From Xanthomonas sp. DAR 80977 (GTDB taxonomy: Bacteria; Pseudomonadota; Gammaproteobacteria; Xanthomonadales; Xanthomonadaceae): a stretch of 64,000 nucleotides of DNA. The notes beneath the pieces are model-generated. The model did not search any database. It was given only the letters and a program-made list of their open reading frames with translations, and was not told where the DNA came from. The stretch lies in the NCBI RefSeq assembly GCF_041240605.1, contig NZ_CP162487.1, positions 2,797,001 through 2,861,000 on the forward strand, read 5' to 3'. The position numbers were made by a program, and so were the translations under genes. Positions 43,462 to 52,441 of the stretch are shown in pieces (the first letter of the stretch is position 1; each line of letters opens with the position of its first letter).

Positions 43462-44747
43462 GCAACGCACTTTCCGCGCTGGGCGGCAGCGCCCGCAGCA
43501 GCCAGCTCGGCGGCGGCGCCGACAGCCAGGACCAGGACCGCGGCGGCGGCCAGGACTTCGCCAAGCTGCTCGGCAACGACGGCACCCCGCGCGCCGCGCC
43601 CAAGCCGGCGCCGCGGCCGAACGCCAAGTCGCAGCAGGATGCCGCCGACAAGGACGCCGCGGCGAAGCGGCCCGAGGCCGCGGACGACACCGCCAGCGAG
43701 CCGGCGCGCAGCGCCGAGGCCGGCGCCAAGGCCGCGCGCGACACCGACAAGAGCAGCGAGGACGCCAAGGCGCCGGCCAAGGCCGGCAAGAGCGACGCCA
43801 AGCAAGGCGAGGACACCGAGGAAGACGCCGGCTGGCCGCCGGCGGGCCTGGCCGGCATCGGCCTGAGCCTGCTGCCGGCGCTCGGCGCGGCGCTGCCGGC
43901 GGCGGCCGGTCCGCTGGGCGCGGCGGGCTTGGCGATCGGCGTCGCCGGTGCCGCCGCGCAGGGCGTGGCCGCGCTGCTCGGCGGCGACACCGCGGCGGCG
44001 GCCGCTGCCGACACCACGGCCGCCGGTGCCGCCGCGACCGCCGCCGCACCGGCCGCGGCCGGCGCCACTGCCGGCGCCAGCGCCGCCGGCGGCTTCGGCG
44101 GCATGCTCGCGCAGGTCGCCGGTGCCGCGGCGCAGGCCGCTGGCGGCGACGCCGCCGCGGCCCCGGTCGCGGCCCTGGCGGCGCTGGCGACCGCCGCGGA
44201 CAAGAGCACCGACAGCGGCAGCGAGGTCGCCAGCACCGGCACCGATGCGGCCAACCTGATGGCGCCGGCCGGGATCCACGCGCCGTCGCGCAGCACGGAC
44301 AGCGCCACGCCGTTCACCGGCTCGCCGACCCCCACGCCGAACCTGCACGGCGACAACTTCGACGACGAACTGGGCGCGCGCATGAGCTGGCTGGCCGACC
44401 AGAAGATCGGCCACGCGCACATCAAGCTCAGCCCGGCCGAGCTGGGTCCGGTCGAGGTGCGCCTGCATCTGAACGGCGACCAGGTCAACGCCAGCTTCAG
44501 CAGCGCCCAGCCCGAGGTGCGCCAGGCGCTGGAGAACAGCCTGCCGCGGCTGCGCGACATGCTCGGCCAGCACGGTTTCCAGCTCGGCCAGGCCGACGTC
44601 GGCCAGCAGCAACAGCAGGCCTCGCAGAACGCGCCGCAGCGCGGCGGCTCCGGCGGCGGCGATGCCGGCGGCGACGAGCTGCTGGGCAGCGTCGGGATTC
44701 CGTCGGTGGTCCTGCGCCAGCGCGGCCTGCTCGACGCCTACGCCTGA
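43458..44747 (+). CDS. fliK: FliK, hook-length control protein
   Basis: 429 residues. The N-terminal 290 residues are Ala/Asp/Lys-rich and of low complexity, the extended molecular-ruler part secreted during hook growth. The C-terminal Flg_hook domain (about 295-390) has AHIKLSPAELGPVEVRLHL and FQLGQADV, which switch FlhB specificity from hook to filament. The Ala-rich stretch at about 130-270 looks helical and partly apolar. It ends the fliE operon; the 226-base gap after it holds stem-loops with a TTCG loop and the fliL promoter. Confidence 0.94.
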   Translation: MSNALSALGGSARSSQLGGGADSQDQDRGGGQDFAKLLGNDGTPRAAPKPAPRPNAKSQQDAADKDAAAKRPEAADDTASEPARSAEAGAKAARDTDKSSEDAKAPAKAGKSDAKQGEDTEEDAGWPPAGLAGIGLSLLPALGAALPAAAGPLGAAGLAIGVAGAAAQGVAALLGGDTAAAAAADTTAAGAAATAAAPAAAGATAGASAAGGFGGMLAQVAGAAAQAAGGDAAAAPVAALAALATAADKSTDSGSEVASTGTDAANLMAPAGIHAPSRSTDSATPFTGSPTPTPNLHGDNFDDELGARMSWLADQKIGHAHIKLSPAELGPVEVRLHLNGDQVNASFSSAQPEVRQALENSLPRLRDMLGQHGFQLGQADVGQQQQQASQNAPQRGGSGGGDAGGDELLGSVGIPSVVLRQRGLLDAYA

Positions 44748-44920
44748 TCCAGCCGCGCCACCGCGGCCGCGCCGGCCCCACCCCTGCTTGCGGGAGGGGC
44801 TTCGGCCCCGCCGGGCCTCGCCGGAAATGCCCGCCGGGCTTGGATTCCCTTCCCCAAGAAGCCTGCACCGGCGGCGCCGAGCGCCGCCGTCAAATCTCCG
44901 GCAGGCCACGCCCGCCGTTT

Positions 44921-44936
44921 CGGCACGCCGATTGCA
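44921..44936 (+). promoter_or_regulatory. Sigma-54 promoter of fliL
   Basis: CGGCACGCCGATTGCA, one mismatch to consensus, 37 bases before fliL. Upstream at 44785-44815 are overlapping GC-rich hairpins with a TTCG loop but no T run. Confidence 0.9.
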
Positions 44937-44973
44937 TCCATAGGGGCAGAGTCCCCCCTTAAGGAGCCAATCC

Positions 44974-45501
44974 GTGGCAGCTGCAGCCGACAAATCGAAG
45001 AAATCCGCCGACGCCAAGGATGCCCCGGAAGGCGGCAAGTCGAAGAAGAAGCTGCTGATCATCGTCGCCGCCGCGGTGCTGGTGCTGGGCGGCGGCGGCG
45101 CCGGCGCGTGGTTCTTCCTGAAGAAGCCCGACCCCGCCCACGGCAAGGCCGCGGCCAAGACCGCCGAGCTGCCCAAGCCGGCCCAGTACTTCCCGATGGA
45201 CCCGGCGTTCGTGGTCAACCTCAACGGCGCCGCCGAGGACGGCCCGCACTACCTGCAGATGGAAGTGCAGCTGATGACCCGCGACCCGGAAGAACTGAAG
45301 CTGATCACCGAGAACGCCCCGGCGATCCGCGCGCACCTGCTGATGCTGTTCTCGCAGGTGCAGGCGCAGGACATCGCCGACATCGCCGGGCGCAAGAAGC
45401 TGCAGGCCGCGGCGCTGGCCGACGCGCAGAAGCTGATGACCGCCGAGACCGGCAAGAAGTGCGTGGAAGACCTGCTGTTCACCAGCTTCGTGACCCAGTA
45501 A
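44974..45501 (+). CDS. fliL: FliL, stator-associated membrane protein
   Basis: 175 residues from a GTG with an AAGGAG ribosome site at 44961. A Lys-rich N-terminus (KSKKSADAKDAPEGGKSKKK) precedes one membrane helix (about 28-48, LLIIVAAAVLVLGGGGAGAW), and the periplasmic domain (60-175) is typical FliL (YFPMDPAFVVNL). FliL rings the stator and supports torque. It heads the fliLMNOPQR operon. Confidence 0.96.
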   Translation: MAAAADKSKKSADAKDAPEGGKSKKKLLIIVAAAVLVLGGGGAGAWFFLKKPDPAHGKAAAKTAELPKPAQYFPMDPAFVVNLNGAAEDGPHYLQMEVQLMTRDPEELKLITENAPAIRAHLLMLFSQVQAQDIADIAGRKKLQAAALADAQKLMTAETGKKCVEDLLFTSFVTQ

Positions 45502-45513
45502 GGCGCCGCCGCG

Positions 45514-46521
45514 ATGACCGACCTGCTTTCCCAAGACGAGATCGATGCGCTGCTGCATGGCGTCGACGCCGGCGCGGTCGACACCGGGCCGGCGCCGCCG
45601 CTGCCGGGCGAGGCGCGCCAGTACGATTTCTCCAGCCAGGACCGGATCATCCGCGGGCGCATGCCGACCCTGGAGATGGTCAACGAGCGCTTCGCGCGGC
45701 TGTGGCGCATCGGCCTGTTCAACCTGATCCGGCGCTCGGCCGACCTGTCGGTGCGCGGCATCGACCTGATCAAGTTCAACGACTACATGCACTCGCTGTA
45801 CGTGCCGAGCAACCTCAACCTGATCAAGTTCAAGCCGCTGCGCGGCACCGGCCTGATCGTGTTCGAGCCGACCCTGGTGTTCACCGTGGTCGACAACTTC
45901 TTCGGCGGCGACGGCCGCTACCCCACCCGCATCGAGGGCCGCGAGTTCACCCCGACCGAGATGCGGGTGATCCAGCTGATGCTCAAGCAGACCTTCGCCG
46001 ACCTGCACGAGGCCTGGGCGCCGGTGATGGAAGTGGAGTTCGAGTACCTCAATTCCGAGGTCAACCCGCACTTCGCCAACATCGTCACCCCGCGCGAGTA
46101 CGTGGTGGTCAGCCGCTTCCACGTGGAGCTGGAAGGCGGCGGCGGCGAGATCCACATCACCCTGCCGTATTCGATGCTGGAGCCGATCCGCGAACTGCTC
46201 GACGCCGGCATCCAGAGCGACCGCGTGGACCGCGACGAGAGCTGGAACATCATGCTGCGCGAGCAGCTCAATACCGCCGAGGTCACCATCTCCAGCGTGC
46301 TGGCGCAGAAACAGATGAGCCTGCGCGAGCTGACCCGGCTGAAGATCGGCGACATCCTGCCGATCGAGCTGCCCAAGCAAGTGCCGCTGTGCGTGGAGAA
46401 CATCCCGGTGTTCACCGGCGAGTTCGGCATTTCCCGCGGCCAGAACGCGGTGAAGATCACTTCGACCCAACCCCCGGGCGCGCTGCGCCGCCGCCCCGCC
46501 TTCCAGGAAGACGCGTCATGA
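45514..46521 (+). CDS. fliM: FliM, C-ring switch protein
   Basis: 335 residues. The N-terminal CheY-P-binding peptide reads LLSQDEIDALLHGVDAG. The middle CheC-like domain includes GGDGR, and the C-terminal FliN-like SpoA domain ends in EFGISRGQNAVKI. FliM binds FliG (motif EHPQ in FliG) and FliN, and changes rotation on binding CheY-P. The C-terminal tail is short and Pro/Arg-rich. Overlaps fliN by four bases. Confidence 0.97.
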   Translation: MTDLLSQDEIDALLHGVDAGAVDTGPAPPLPGEARQYDFSSQDRIIRGRMPTLEMVNERFARLWRIGLFNLIRRSADLSVRGIDLIKFNDYMHSLYVPSNLNLIKFKPLRGTGLIVFEPTLVFTVVDNFFGGDGRYPTRIEGREFTPTEMRVIQLMLKQTFADLHEAWAPVMEVEFEYLNSEVNPHFANIVTPREYVVVSRFHVELEGGGGEIHITLPYSMLEPIRELLDAGIQSDRVDRDESWNIMLREQLNTAEVTISSVLAQKQMSLRELTRLKIGDILPIELPKQVPLCVENIPVFTGEFGISRGQNAVKITSTQPPGALRRRPAFQEDAS

Positions 46522-46856
46522 GCCAGAACGAAATCCCCGAGCCCGTCCCCGCCCAGTTCGACAGCCTGCAGCCGGAGGCCGGCAGCGAGGGCAACGAGCT
46601 GAACCTGGACATGATCCTGGACGTGCCGGTGACGCTGTCGCTGGAAGTGGGCCGCAACCGCATTCCGATCCGCAACCTGCTGCAGCTCAACCAGGGCTCG
46701 GTGGTGGAACTGGAGCGCGGCGCCGGCGAGCCGCTGGACGTGTACGTCAACGGCACCCTGATCGCGCACGGCGAAGTGGTGACGATCAACGACCGCTTCG
46801 GCGTGCGCCTGACCGACGTGGTCAGCCCCAGCGAGCGCATCCGGAGACTGCGGTGA
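46518..46856 (+). CDS. fliN: FliN, C-ring protein
   Basis: 112 residues. The N-terminal 30 residues are acidic, followed by the SpoA domain (LDVPVTLSLEVGRNRIPIRN, LDVYVNGTLIAHGEVVTIND, FGVRLTDVVSP). FliN tetramers form the lower C-ring and the docking site for FliH. Overlaps fliM and the GTG of fliO by four bases each. Confidence 0.97.
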   Translation: MSQNEIPEPVPAQFDSLQPEAGSEGNELNLDMILDVPVTLSLEVGRNRIPIRNLLQLNQGSVVELERGAGEPLDVYVNGTLIAHGEVVTINDRFGVRLTDVVSPSERIRRLR

Positions 46857-47263
46857 GCCCATTGCTCGCAGCCGCCACCCAGGCGGCCAGGACCGGCGTC
46901 GGCAGCGCGGCGCCGTCGCCGCCGAGCCTGCTCGGCGCGGTGTTCGCCCTGCTGCTGGTGCTGGGGCTGATCCTGGGCATGGCCTGGGTGCTCAAGCGCC
47001 TGCCCGGCAGCGGCTTCCGCCCGGCCGAAGGCCTGCGCGTGGTGGCCAGCCTGGCGGTCGGCGCCAAGGAGCGCGTGGTGGTGGTCGACGTCAACGGCGA
47101 GCAGCTGCTGCTGGGCGTGTCGCCGGGCGGGGTACGCACCTTGCATCGCCTGCCCGAGCCGCTGCCGCAGGCGCCGGCGCCGTCGCTGCCGAACCTCAAG
47201 CAGCTCAAGAACCTCCCCGATTTCGCCCAGCTGCTGGCGCAGAAGCTGCGCAAGGACAAATGA
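46853..47263 (+). CDS. fliO: FliO, export-gate assembly factor
   Basis: 136 residues from a GTG. One membrane helix (about 27-46, LLGAVFALLLVLGLILGMAW) separates a short N-terminus from a cytosolic FliO domain (VVASLAVGAKERVVVVDVNG and EQLLLGVSPGGV). FliO helps FliP assemble into the gate pore. The C-terminal tail is Leu/Lys-rich. Overlaps fliP by four bases. Confidence 0.94.
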   Translation: MSPLLAAATQAARTGVGSAAPSPPSLLGAVFALLLVLGLILGMAWVLKRLPGSGFRPAEGLRVVASLAVGAKERVVVVDVNGEQLLLGVSPGGVRTLHRLPEPLPQAPAPSLPNLKQLKNLPDFAQLLAQKLRKDK

Positions 47264-48096
47264 TCATGTTGCCTCGTTGGAACCGTTACGCGCGCGGCCT
47301 GCGCCTGCTGCTGATCCTGCTGGCGCTGAGCCTGCTGCCCGCGCTGGGCTGGGCCCAGGCCGCGCCGGCGGCGCCCGCCGCACCGGCCACGCCGGCCACG
47401 CAGAACGCCGCGCCGACCCTGCCCTCGCTGCCGCAGGTCAACGTGGGCAAGGTCGGCGCGCAGCCGGTGAGCCTGCCGCTGCAGACCCTGCTGCTGATGA
47501 CCGCGATCACCCTGCTGCCGTCGATGCTGCTGGTGCTGACCGCGTTCACCCGCATCACCATCGTGCTCGGCCTGCTGCGCCAGGCGATGGGCACCGGGCA
47601 GACCCCGTCCAACCAGGTGCTGATGGGCCTGGCGCTGTTCCTGACCGCGCTGGTGATGATGCCGGTGTGGGAGAAGGCCTGGGGCCAGGGCATGAGCCCC
47701 TACCTCAACGGCCAGATCGACTTCCAGACCGCCTGGACCCTGACCACCCAGCCGCTGCGCGCGTTCATGCTGGCGCAGGTGCGCGAGGCCGACCTGATGA
47801 CCTTCGCCGGCATGGCCGGCAACGGCACCTACAGCAGCCCCGATGCGATCCCGTTCCCGGTGCTGGTGGCCTCGTTCGTGACCTCGGAGCTGAAGACCGC
47901 GTTCGAGATCGGCTTCCTGATCTTCATCCCGTTCGTGATCATCGACCTGGTGGTGGCCAGCGTGCTGATGTCGATGGGCATGATGATGATGTCGCCGATG
48001 CTGGTCTCGGCGCCGTTCAAGATTTTGCTGTTCGTGCTGGTCGACGGCTGGGTGCTGACCGTCGGCACCCTCGCCGCCAGCTTCAACGGAGTCTGA
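47260..48096 (+). CDS. fliP: FliP, export-gate pore protein
   Basis: 278 residues. A cleavable signal peptide (LLLILLALSLLPALGWAQA) is followed by an Ala/Pro-rich stretch, then four membrane segments. Typical FliP motifs are LLVLTAFTRITIVLGLLRQA and FVTSELKTAFEIGFLIFIPF, with a Met cluster (MSMGMMMMSP) that forms the pore gasket. Five FliP, one FliR and four FliQ build the helical gate. An ATG at 47266 is an equally possible start. Confidence 0.97.
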   Translation: MIMLPRWNRYARGLRLLLILLALSLLPALGWAQAAPAAPAAPATPATQNAAPTLPSLPQVNVGKVGAQPVSLPLQTLLLMTAITLLPSMLLVLTAFTRITIVLGLLRQAMGTGQTPSNQVLMGLALFLTALVMMPVWEKAWGQGMSPYLNGQIDFQTAWTLTTQPLRAFMLAQVREADLMTFAGMAGNGTYSSPDAIPFPVLVASFVTSELKTAFEIGFLIFIPFVIIDLVVASVLMSMGMMMMSPMLVSAPFKILLFVLVDGWVLTVGTLAASFNGV

Positions 48097-48100
48097 GCCG

Positions 48101-48370
48101 ATGAGCCCCGAACTGGCCCTGACCGAACTGCGCGGCGGCCTGATCACCGTGCTGTGGGTGGCCGGCCCGCTGCTGCTGTCGATGCTGGTGGTGGGCGTGG
48201 TGATCGGCGTGTTCCAGGCCGCCACCCAGCTCAACGAGCCGACCATCGCCTTCATCGCCAAGGTCATCACCCTGACCGCGATGCTGTTCGCCACCGGCAG
48301 CATGCTGCTGGCGCACCTGGTCGAGTACACCACGATGCTGTTCCAGCGCATCCCGCACCTGATCGGCTAG
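48101..48370 (+). CDS. fliQ: FliQ, export-gate protein
   Basis: 89 residues, two membrane helices joined by a short loop (VVGVVIGVFQAATQLNEPTI). The second helix ends EYTTMLFQRIPHLI. Standard size for the gate component placed around FliP and FliR. Starts four bases after fliP. Confidence 0.96.
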   Translation: MSPELALTELRGGLITVLWVAGPLLLSMLVVGVVIGVFQAATQLNEPTIAFIAKVITLTAMLFATGSMLLAHLVEYTTMLFQRIPHLIG

Positions 48371-48386
48371 CCGGGTTCGCACGCCG

Positions 48387-49178
48387 ATGGATTCCGCAAC
48401 GCAAATGGTCATCGATGGCCAGCAGGCCTTCGCGATGGTCGGCGCGATCCTGTGGACCATGCTGCGCATCGGCGCGATGCTGATGGTGATGCCGCTGGTC
48501 GGCACCCGCGCGGTACCGGCACGGATCCGGGTGATGCTGGCGGCGACGCTGGCGATGGCGCTGGCGCCGCTGCTGCCGCCGGTCCCGGACTGGGACGGCT
48601 TCGACGCCGCGGTGGTGCTGAGCGTGGCCCGCGAACTGGCGGTCGGCGCCAGCATGGGCTTCATGCTGCGGCTGATCTTCGAGGCCGGCGCGATGGCCGG
48701 CGAACTGGTCTCGCAGAGCACCGGCCTGGGCTTCGCGCAGATGGCCGATCCGCTGCGCGGGGTCACCTCCGGGGTGATCGGGCAATGGTTCTACCTGGCC
48801 TTCGGCCTGCTGTTCTTCACCGCCAACGGGCATCTGGCCGTGGTGCAGCTGCTGGTGGACAGCTACAAGGCGCTGCCGATCGGCAACGCCCTGCCGGACG
48901 CGCAGGCGATGGCCTCGGTGGCGCCGGATTTCTTCATGAGCATGATGCGCGGCGCGGTGACCCTGGCGCTGCCGGTGATGGTGGCGATGCTGGCGGTGAA
49001 CCTGGCGTTCGGCGCGCTGGCCAAGGCCGCGCCGGCGCTGAACCCGATCCAGCTCGGCCTGCCGGTGGCGGTGGTGCTGGGCCTGGCGCTGCTGGCGGTG
49101 CTGGTCGGCGAGATGGGGCCGCCGGTGCAGCGCCTGTTCGATGCCGCCTTCGACGCCGCGCGGCAGGTCACCGCCTAG
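48387..49178 (+). CDS. fliR: FliR, export-gate protein
   Basis: 263 residues with six membrane segments (e.g. LRIGAMLMVMPLVG, FEAGAMAGELVSQSTGLGFA). FliR has a fused FliP/FliQ-like topology and completes the pore in the membrane at the MS-ring centre. The Gln-rich plug region resembles the family. It ends the fliL operon. In many gammaproteobacteria flhB follows directly; here two GGDEF genes are inserted. Confidence 0.96.
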   Translation: MDSATQMVIDGQQAFAMVGAILWTMLRIGAMLMVMPLVGTRAVPARIRVMLAATLAMALAPLLPPVPDWDGFDAAVVLSVARELAVGASMGFMLRLIFEAGAMAGELVSQSTGLGFAQMADPLRGVTSGVIGQWFYLAFGLLFFTANGHLAVVQLLVDSYKALPIGNALPDAQAMASVAPDFFMSMMRGAVTLALPVMVAMLAVNLAFGALAKAAPALNPIQLGLPVAVVLGLALLAVLVGEMGPPVQRLFDAAFDAARQVTA

Positions 49179-49216
49179 AATCGTTGCCGCAAGCGCGCCG
49201 CCCGGCCCTGAGCGAT

Positions 49217-49243
49217 TCAAGCCGTGCGTGGCGGCGCCGATAG
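49217..49243 (+). promoter_or_regulatory. Sigma-28 promoter of GGDEF gene 1
   Basis: TCAAG, 14 bases, GCCGATAG, about 70 bases before the GTG start. Same form as the fliD box. Confidence 0.8.
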
Positions 49244-49312
49244 TGTTTCCAGGGCGTTGCAGGTGCAGCGCCCATTGCCGCGCCGCGCCTCCCGGGGACG
49301 CCAGTCATCGCC

Positions 49313-52264
49313 GTGCCGATCAGCCACCCGCCGCCATCGCCTCCCCTGTCGCGCGGCATCGCATGGCGGCTCGTCGTGCTGTTCGCGCTATGCGTCTGCG
49401 CCGCCGCCGCGCCGGCGCAGGAATACAGTTTCCGCGACTACGCGCAGGCCGACGGCCTGCAGGGCCTGAGCATCAATTGCCTGTATGCCGATCGGCATGG
49501 CGTGGTCTGGGCCTGCACCGAGCTCGGCCTGCACCGTTACGAGCGCGAACGCTTCGAGCAGGTCGGCGCCGACAGCGGCTTCGGCAGCCCGCTGGTCTAT
49601 GCGATCGCCGAGGATCGCCGGCAACGCATGTGGGTCGGCGCCTCCAATGCGCTGTACGTGGGCGACGGCCGCCGCTTCGCCGCGGTCCCCGGCGCCGACG
49701 GGCGACGCCTGCCGATCGACCAGGGACAAGCGCTGGCCGCCTTCGGCGCCGACATGGTCGCGCTCAGCGGCAAGCGGCCGCTGCGCATCGCCGCCGCTGC
49801 CGATGGCCGCTGGCAGGTCGCGCCGCTGCGCAGCGCCGACGGCGCGGCGCTGGCCGAGGTCTCCAGCGTCACCGCGATCGGCGAGGCGCTGTGGCTGGGC
49901 TGCGGCCGGCAGCTGTGCCGGCTGGATGCGCAGGGCCGGTTGCGCCGGCTCGGCCGCGCCGACGGCGTTCCCGACGACATCTGGCTGGCGCTGCTGCGCG
50001 ACCGCGACGGCACGCTGTGGGCGCGCGGCATCCACCATGTGCTGGCCTGGCCGGCCGGGGCGGCGGGCTTCGCCGAGCGTGTGCCGCCGCCGGGCAGCGG
50101 CCTGTCGACCATGGCGGTGGGCATCAACCTGGTCGAAGACGCCGCCGGCCGGGTGCTGACCCGCAGCGACACCGGCCTGCTGCGCTGGGAAGGCACGCAT
50201 TGGCACGCGTTCGAGCGCGCGCAGGGGTTGGGGGCGCTGGCGCCCAACATTTCTCCGCTGCTCAGCGACCGCCAGGGGCGCCTGTGGATGGGCACGCGCG
50301 GCCGCGGCGTGCAACGCTGGCTGGGCTATGGGCTGATCCAGCATTGGGAAGAGCCGCAGGGACTGGCGACCGGGCCGACCTGGGCGATCCTGCGCAGCCG
50401 CGGCGACGGCCGCCTGTACGTCGGCAGCGAAATGGGCGCCAACGTGCTCGACGCCGCCAGCGGGCGCATGCGCCCGCTGACCGACCGCGATGGGCAGGCG
50501 CTGCGGCAGACCGTGCAACTGGTCGATGCCGCCGACGGCACGCTGTGGCTGGGCCAGTCGTCGGGGCGGGTGCTGCGGCTGGATCGCGACAGCGGCCGCA
50601 TGCTCGAGCGGACCAAGGTGCCCTCGGCATTGAGATGGATGTTCTTCGACGACGCCGGCACGCTGTGGCTGTTGACCACCCGCGGCCTGTTCCAGCTGCC
50701 GCCGGGCGAGGCCCAGGCGCAGCCGGCGCGCGACCTGCCGCGCGACCAGTTCGTCGGCGGCGGCTACGATGCCCGCCACCGCCTGTGGCTGGTCGGCCAG
50801 AACGGCCTGTACCTGCGCCAGGCGCAGGGCTGGCAGTCGATCCGCCTGCGCGGCACCGCGCTGCCGGACGCGGAACTGGACAAGTTCAGCATCGGCGCCG
50901 ACGACGAGGCCTGGCTGTCCTTCGGCGACGTCGGGATCTGGCGCGGGCGTTTCGAGCCGCGCAGCGCCACCCTGGACCTGCGCAAGGTCGACGACCCGCT
51001 GCTGGCGCGGATCGTGCCCTACGTGCTGCGCCAGGACCGGCAGCAGCGGCTGTGGGTCGGCAGCAGCCAGGGCCTGGACCTGTGGTCGGGCGGCCGCTGG
51101 ATCCGGGTCACCCAGGCCGAGGGCCTGCTGTGGGACGACACTTCCGAATCGGCGTTCTTCGAGGACGCGGACGGCTCGGTGTGGATCGGCAACAGCAAGG
51201 GCCTGAGCCAGATCCTGGACCCGGCGCGGCTGTTCGCCGCGCGGCCGCTGCACCTGCAACTGCTGCACGCCACCCGCGCCGGCCGCCCGGTCACCACTGG
51301 CGCGCAGCTGCCCTGGTCGCAGCAACCGATCGAGATCGCCTTCGCCGTGCCCGGCGCGGTCGGCGGCAACGACACCCTCGGCTTCCGCTACCGCCTCGAA
51401 GGCCTGCAGGAGCAATGGGCCAGCACCCAGCAGGCGCATCTCAGCTACACCCTGCTGTCGCCTGGCCGCTACACGTTGGAAATGCAGGCGCTGGACGAAC
51501 GCCAGCGCGCACGCAGCAACGTGGTGCGCCTGGAATTCACCATTTTGCCGCCCTGGTGGCGCAGCCCGCTGGCGTGGATGGCGTACGCGCTGGCCGCGGC
51601 GCTGCTGGTGACCGCGGTATGGCGTTGGCGGGTACAGCAGTTGCTGGGCCGCGAGCGCACCCTGGCACGGCTGGTCGCCGAGCGCACCCGCGAACTGGAA
51701 CACGACAAGCGCGAACTGGAGCAGGCACGCGCGGCGCTGGCGCTGAAGGCGGTCCGCGACGACCTGACCGGCCTGCTCAACCGCGTCGGCATCCTCGATG
51801 CATTGGCCGTGCAGATGCAGCGCAGCCGCAGCGACGGCACCGCGCTGGCGGTGGCGATGATCGACCTGGACCACTTCAAGCAGATCAACGACCAGCACGG
51901 CCATCTGATCGGCGATGCGGTGCTGGCGCGGGTCGGGCGACGCATGAACGCCAGCCTGCGCGGCGCCGACCTGATCGGCCGCTACGGCGGCGAGGAACTG
52001 CTGGCGGTGCTGCCGGGCCTGCTGCCGCCGGCGCAGAACCGCTTGCACGCGCTGCACCAGGTGATCGGCGCCACGCCGTTCCTGACCGATGCCGGCCTGC
52101 TCGAGATCACCGCTTCGATCGGCGTGGCCTGGCACCGCCCGGGCGAGAGCCTGCAGCAGTTGCTCAGCCGCGCCGACGACGCGCTGTACCGGGCCAAGCA
52201 TGGCGGCCGCAACCGGGTCGAACTGCACCTGGACGCGCAGCCAGGACACGCCGTGCCGCCCTGA
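49313..52264 (+). CDS. Membrane GGDEF protein with periplasmic propeller (1 of 2)
   Basis: 983 residues from a GTG. A signal/anchor helix (about 19-36) leads to a periplasmic beta-propeller of Reg_prop-type repeats (VWACTELGLHRYE, LWMGTRGRGVQRW, LWVGSSQGLDLW, VWIGNSKGLSQI), a Y_Y_Y domain (LGFRYRLEGLQEQWASTQ), one membrane helix at about 749-768, a coiled coil, and a GGDEF domain. The active site reads GGEEL (892-896), with an intact inhibitory RxxD (RGAD) five residues before it, so it should make c-di-GMP and be product-inhibited. Its sigma-28 promoter puts it in the late flagellar class. The ligand sensed is unknown. Confidence 0.88.
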   Translation: MPISHPPPSPPLSRGIAWRLVVLFALCVCAAAAPAQEYSFRDYAQADGLQGLSINCLYADRHGVVWACTELGLHRYERERFEQVGADSGFGSPLVYAIAEDRRQRMWVGASNALYVGDGRRFAAVPGADGRRLPIDQGQALAAFGADMVALSGKRPLRIAAAADGRWQVAPLRSADGAALAEVSSVTAIGEALWLGCGRQLCRLDAQGRLRRLGRADGVPDDIWLALLRDRDGTLWARGIHHVLAWPAGAAGFAERVPPPGSGLSTMAVGINLVEDAAGRVLTRSDTGLLRWEGTHWHAFERAQGLGALAPNISPLLSDRQGRLWMGTRGRGVQRWLGYGLIQHWEEPQGLATGPTWAILRSRGDGRLYVGSEMGANVLDAASGRMRPLTDRDGQALRQTVQLVDAADGTLWLGQSSGRVLRLDRDSGRMLERTKVPSALRWMFFDDAGTLWLLTTRGLFQLPPGEAQAQPARDLPRDQFVGGGYDARHRLWLVGQNGLYLRQAQGWQSIRLRGTALPDAELDKFSIGADDEAWLSFGDVGIWRGRFEPRSATLDLRKVDDPLLARIVPYVLRQDRQQRLWVGSSQGLDLWSGGRWIRVTQAEGLLWDDTSESAFFEDADGSVWIGNSKGLSQILDPARLFAARPLHLQLLHATRAGRPVTTGAQLPWSQQPIEIAFAVPGAVGGNDTLGFRYRLEGLQEQWASTQQAHLSYTLLSPGRYTLEMQALDERQRARSNVVRLEFTILPPWWRSPLAWMAYALAAALLVTAVWRWRVQQLLGRERTLARLVAERTRELEHDKRELEQARAALALKAVRDDLTGLLNRVGILDALAVQMQRSRSDGTALAVAMIDLDHFKQINDQHGHLIGDAVLARVGRRMNASLRGADLIGRYGGEELLAVLPGLLPPAQNRLHALHQVIGATPFLTDAGLLEITASIGVAWHRPGESLQQLLSRADDALYRAKHGGRNRVELHLDAQPGHAVPP

Positions 52265-52275
52265 GCGGTGCCGGC

Positions 52276-52303
52276 TCAAGCCCGGCCGCGGCGCGGCCGA
52301 TAC
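52276..52303 (+). promoter_or_regulatory. Sigma-28 promoter of GGDEF gene 2
   Basis: TCAAG, 15 bases, GCCGATAC, starting 12 bases after the stop of the first GGDEF gene and 139 bases before the next ATG. The rest of this 177-base gap holds nothing clear. Confidence 0.75.
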
Positions 52304-52441
52304 AGAGAGTGCCAGGCGCCGCGCGCGGATCGCCGTGGCCGCCTGCCGCAGCGGACAAGGCATTGCCGACGCTCGCTCTCCTTCTCTACATGACCTGTCC
52401 GGTGCCGCACGCGATGTCAGATTTCCTGCCAGCCCCCGCTC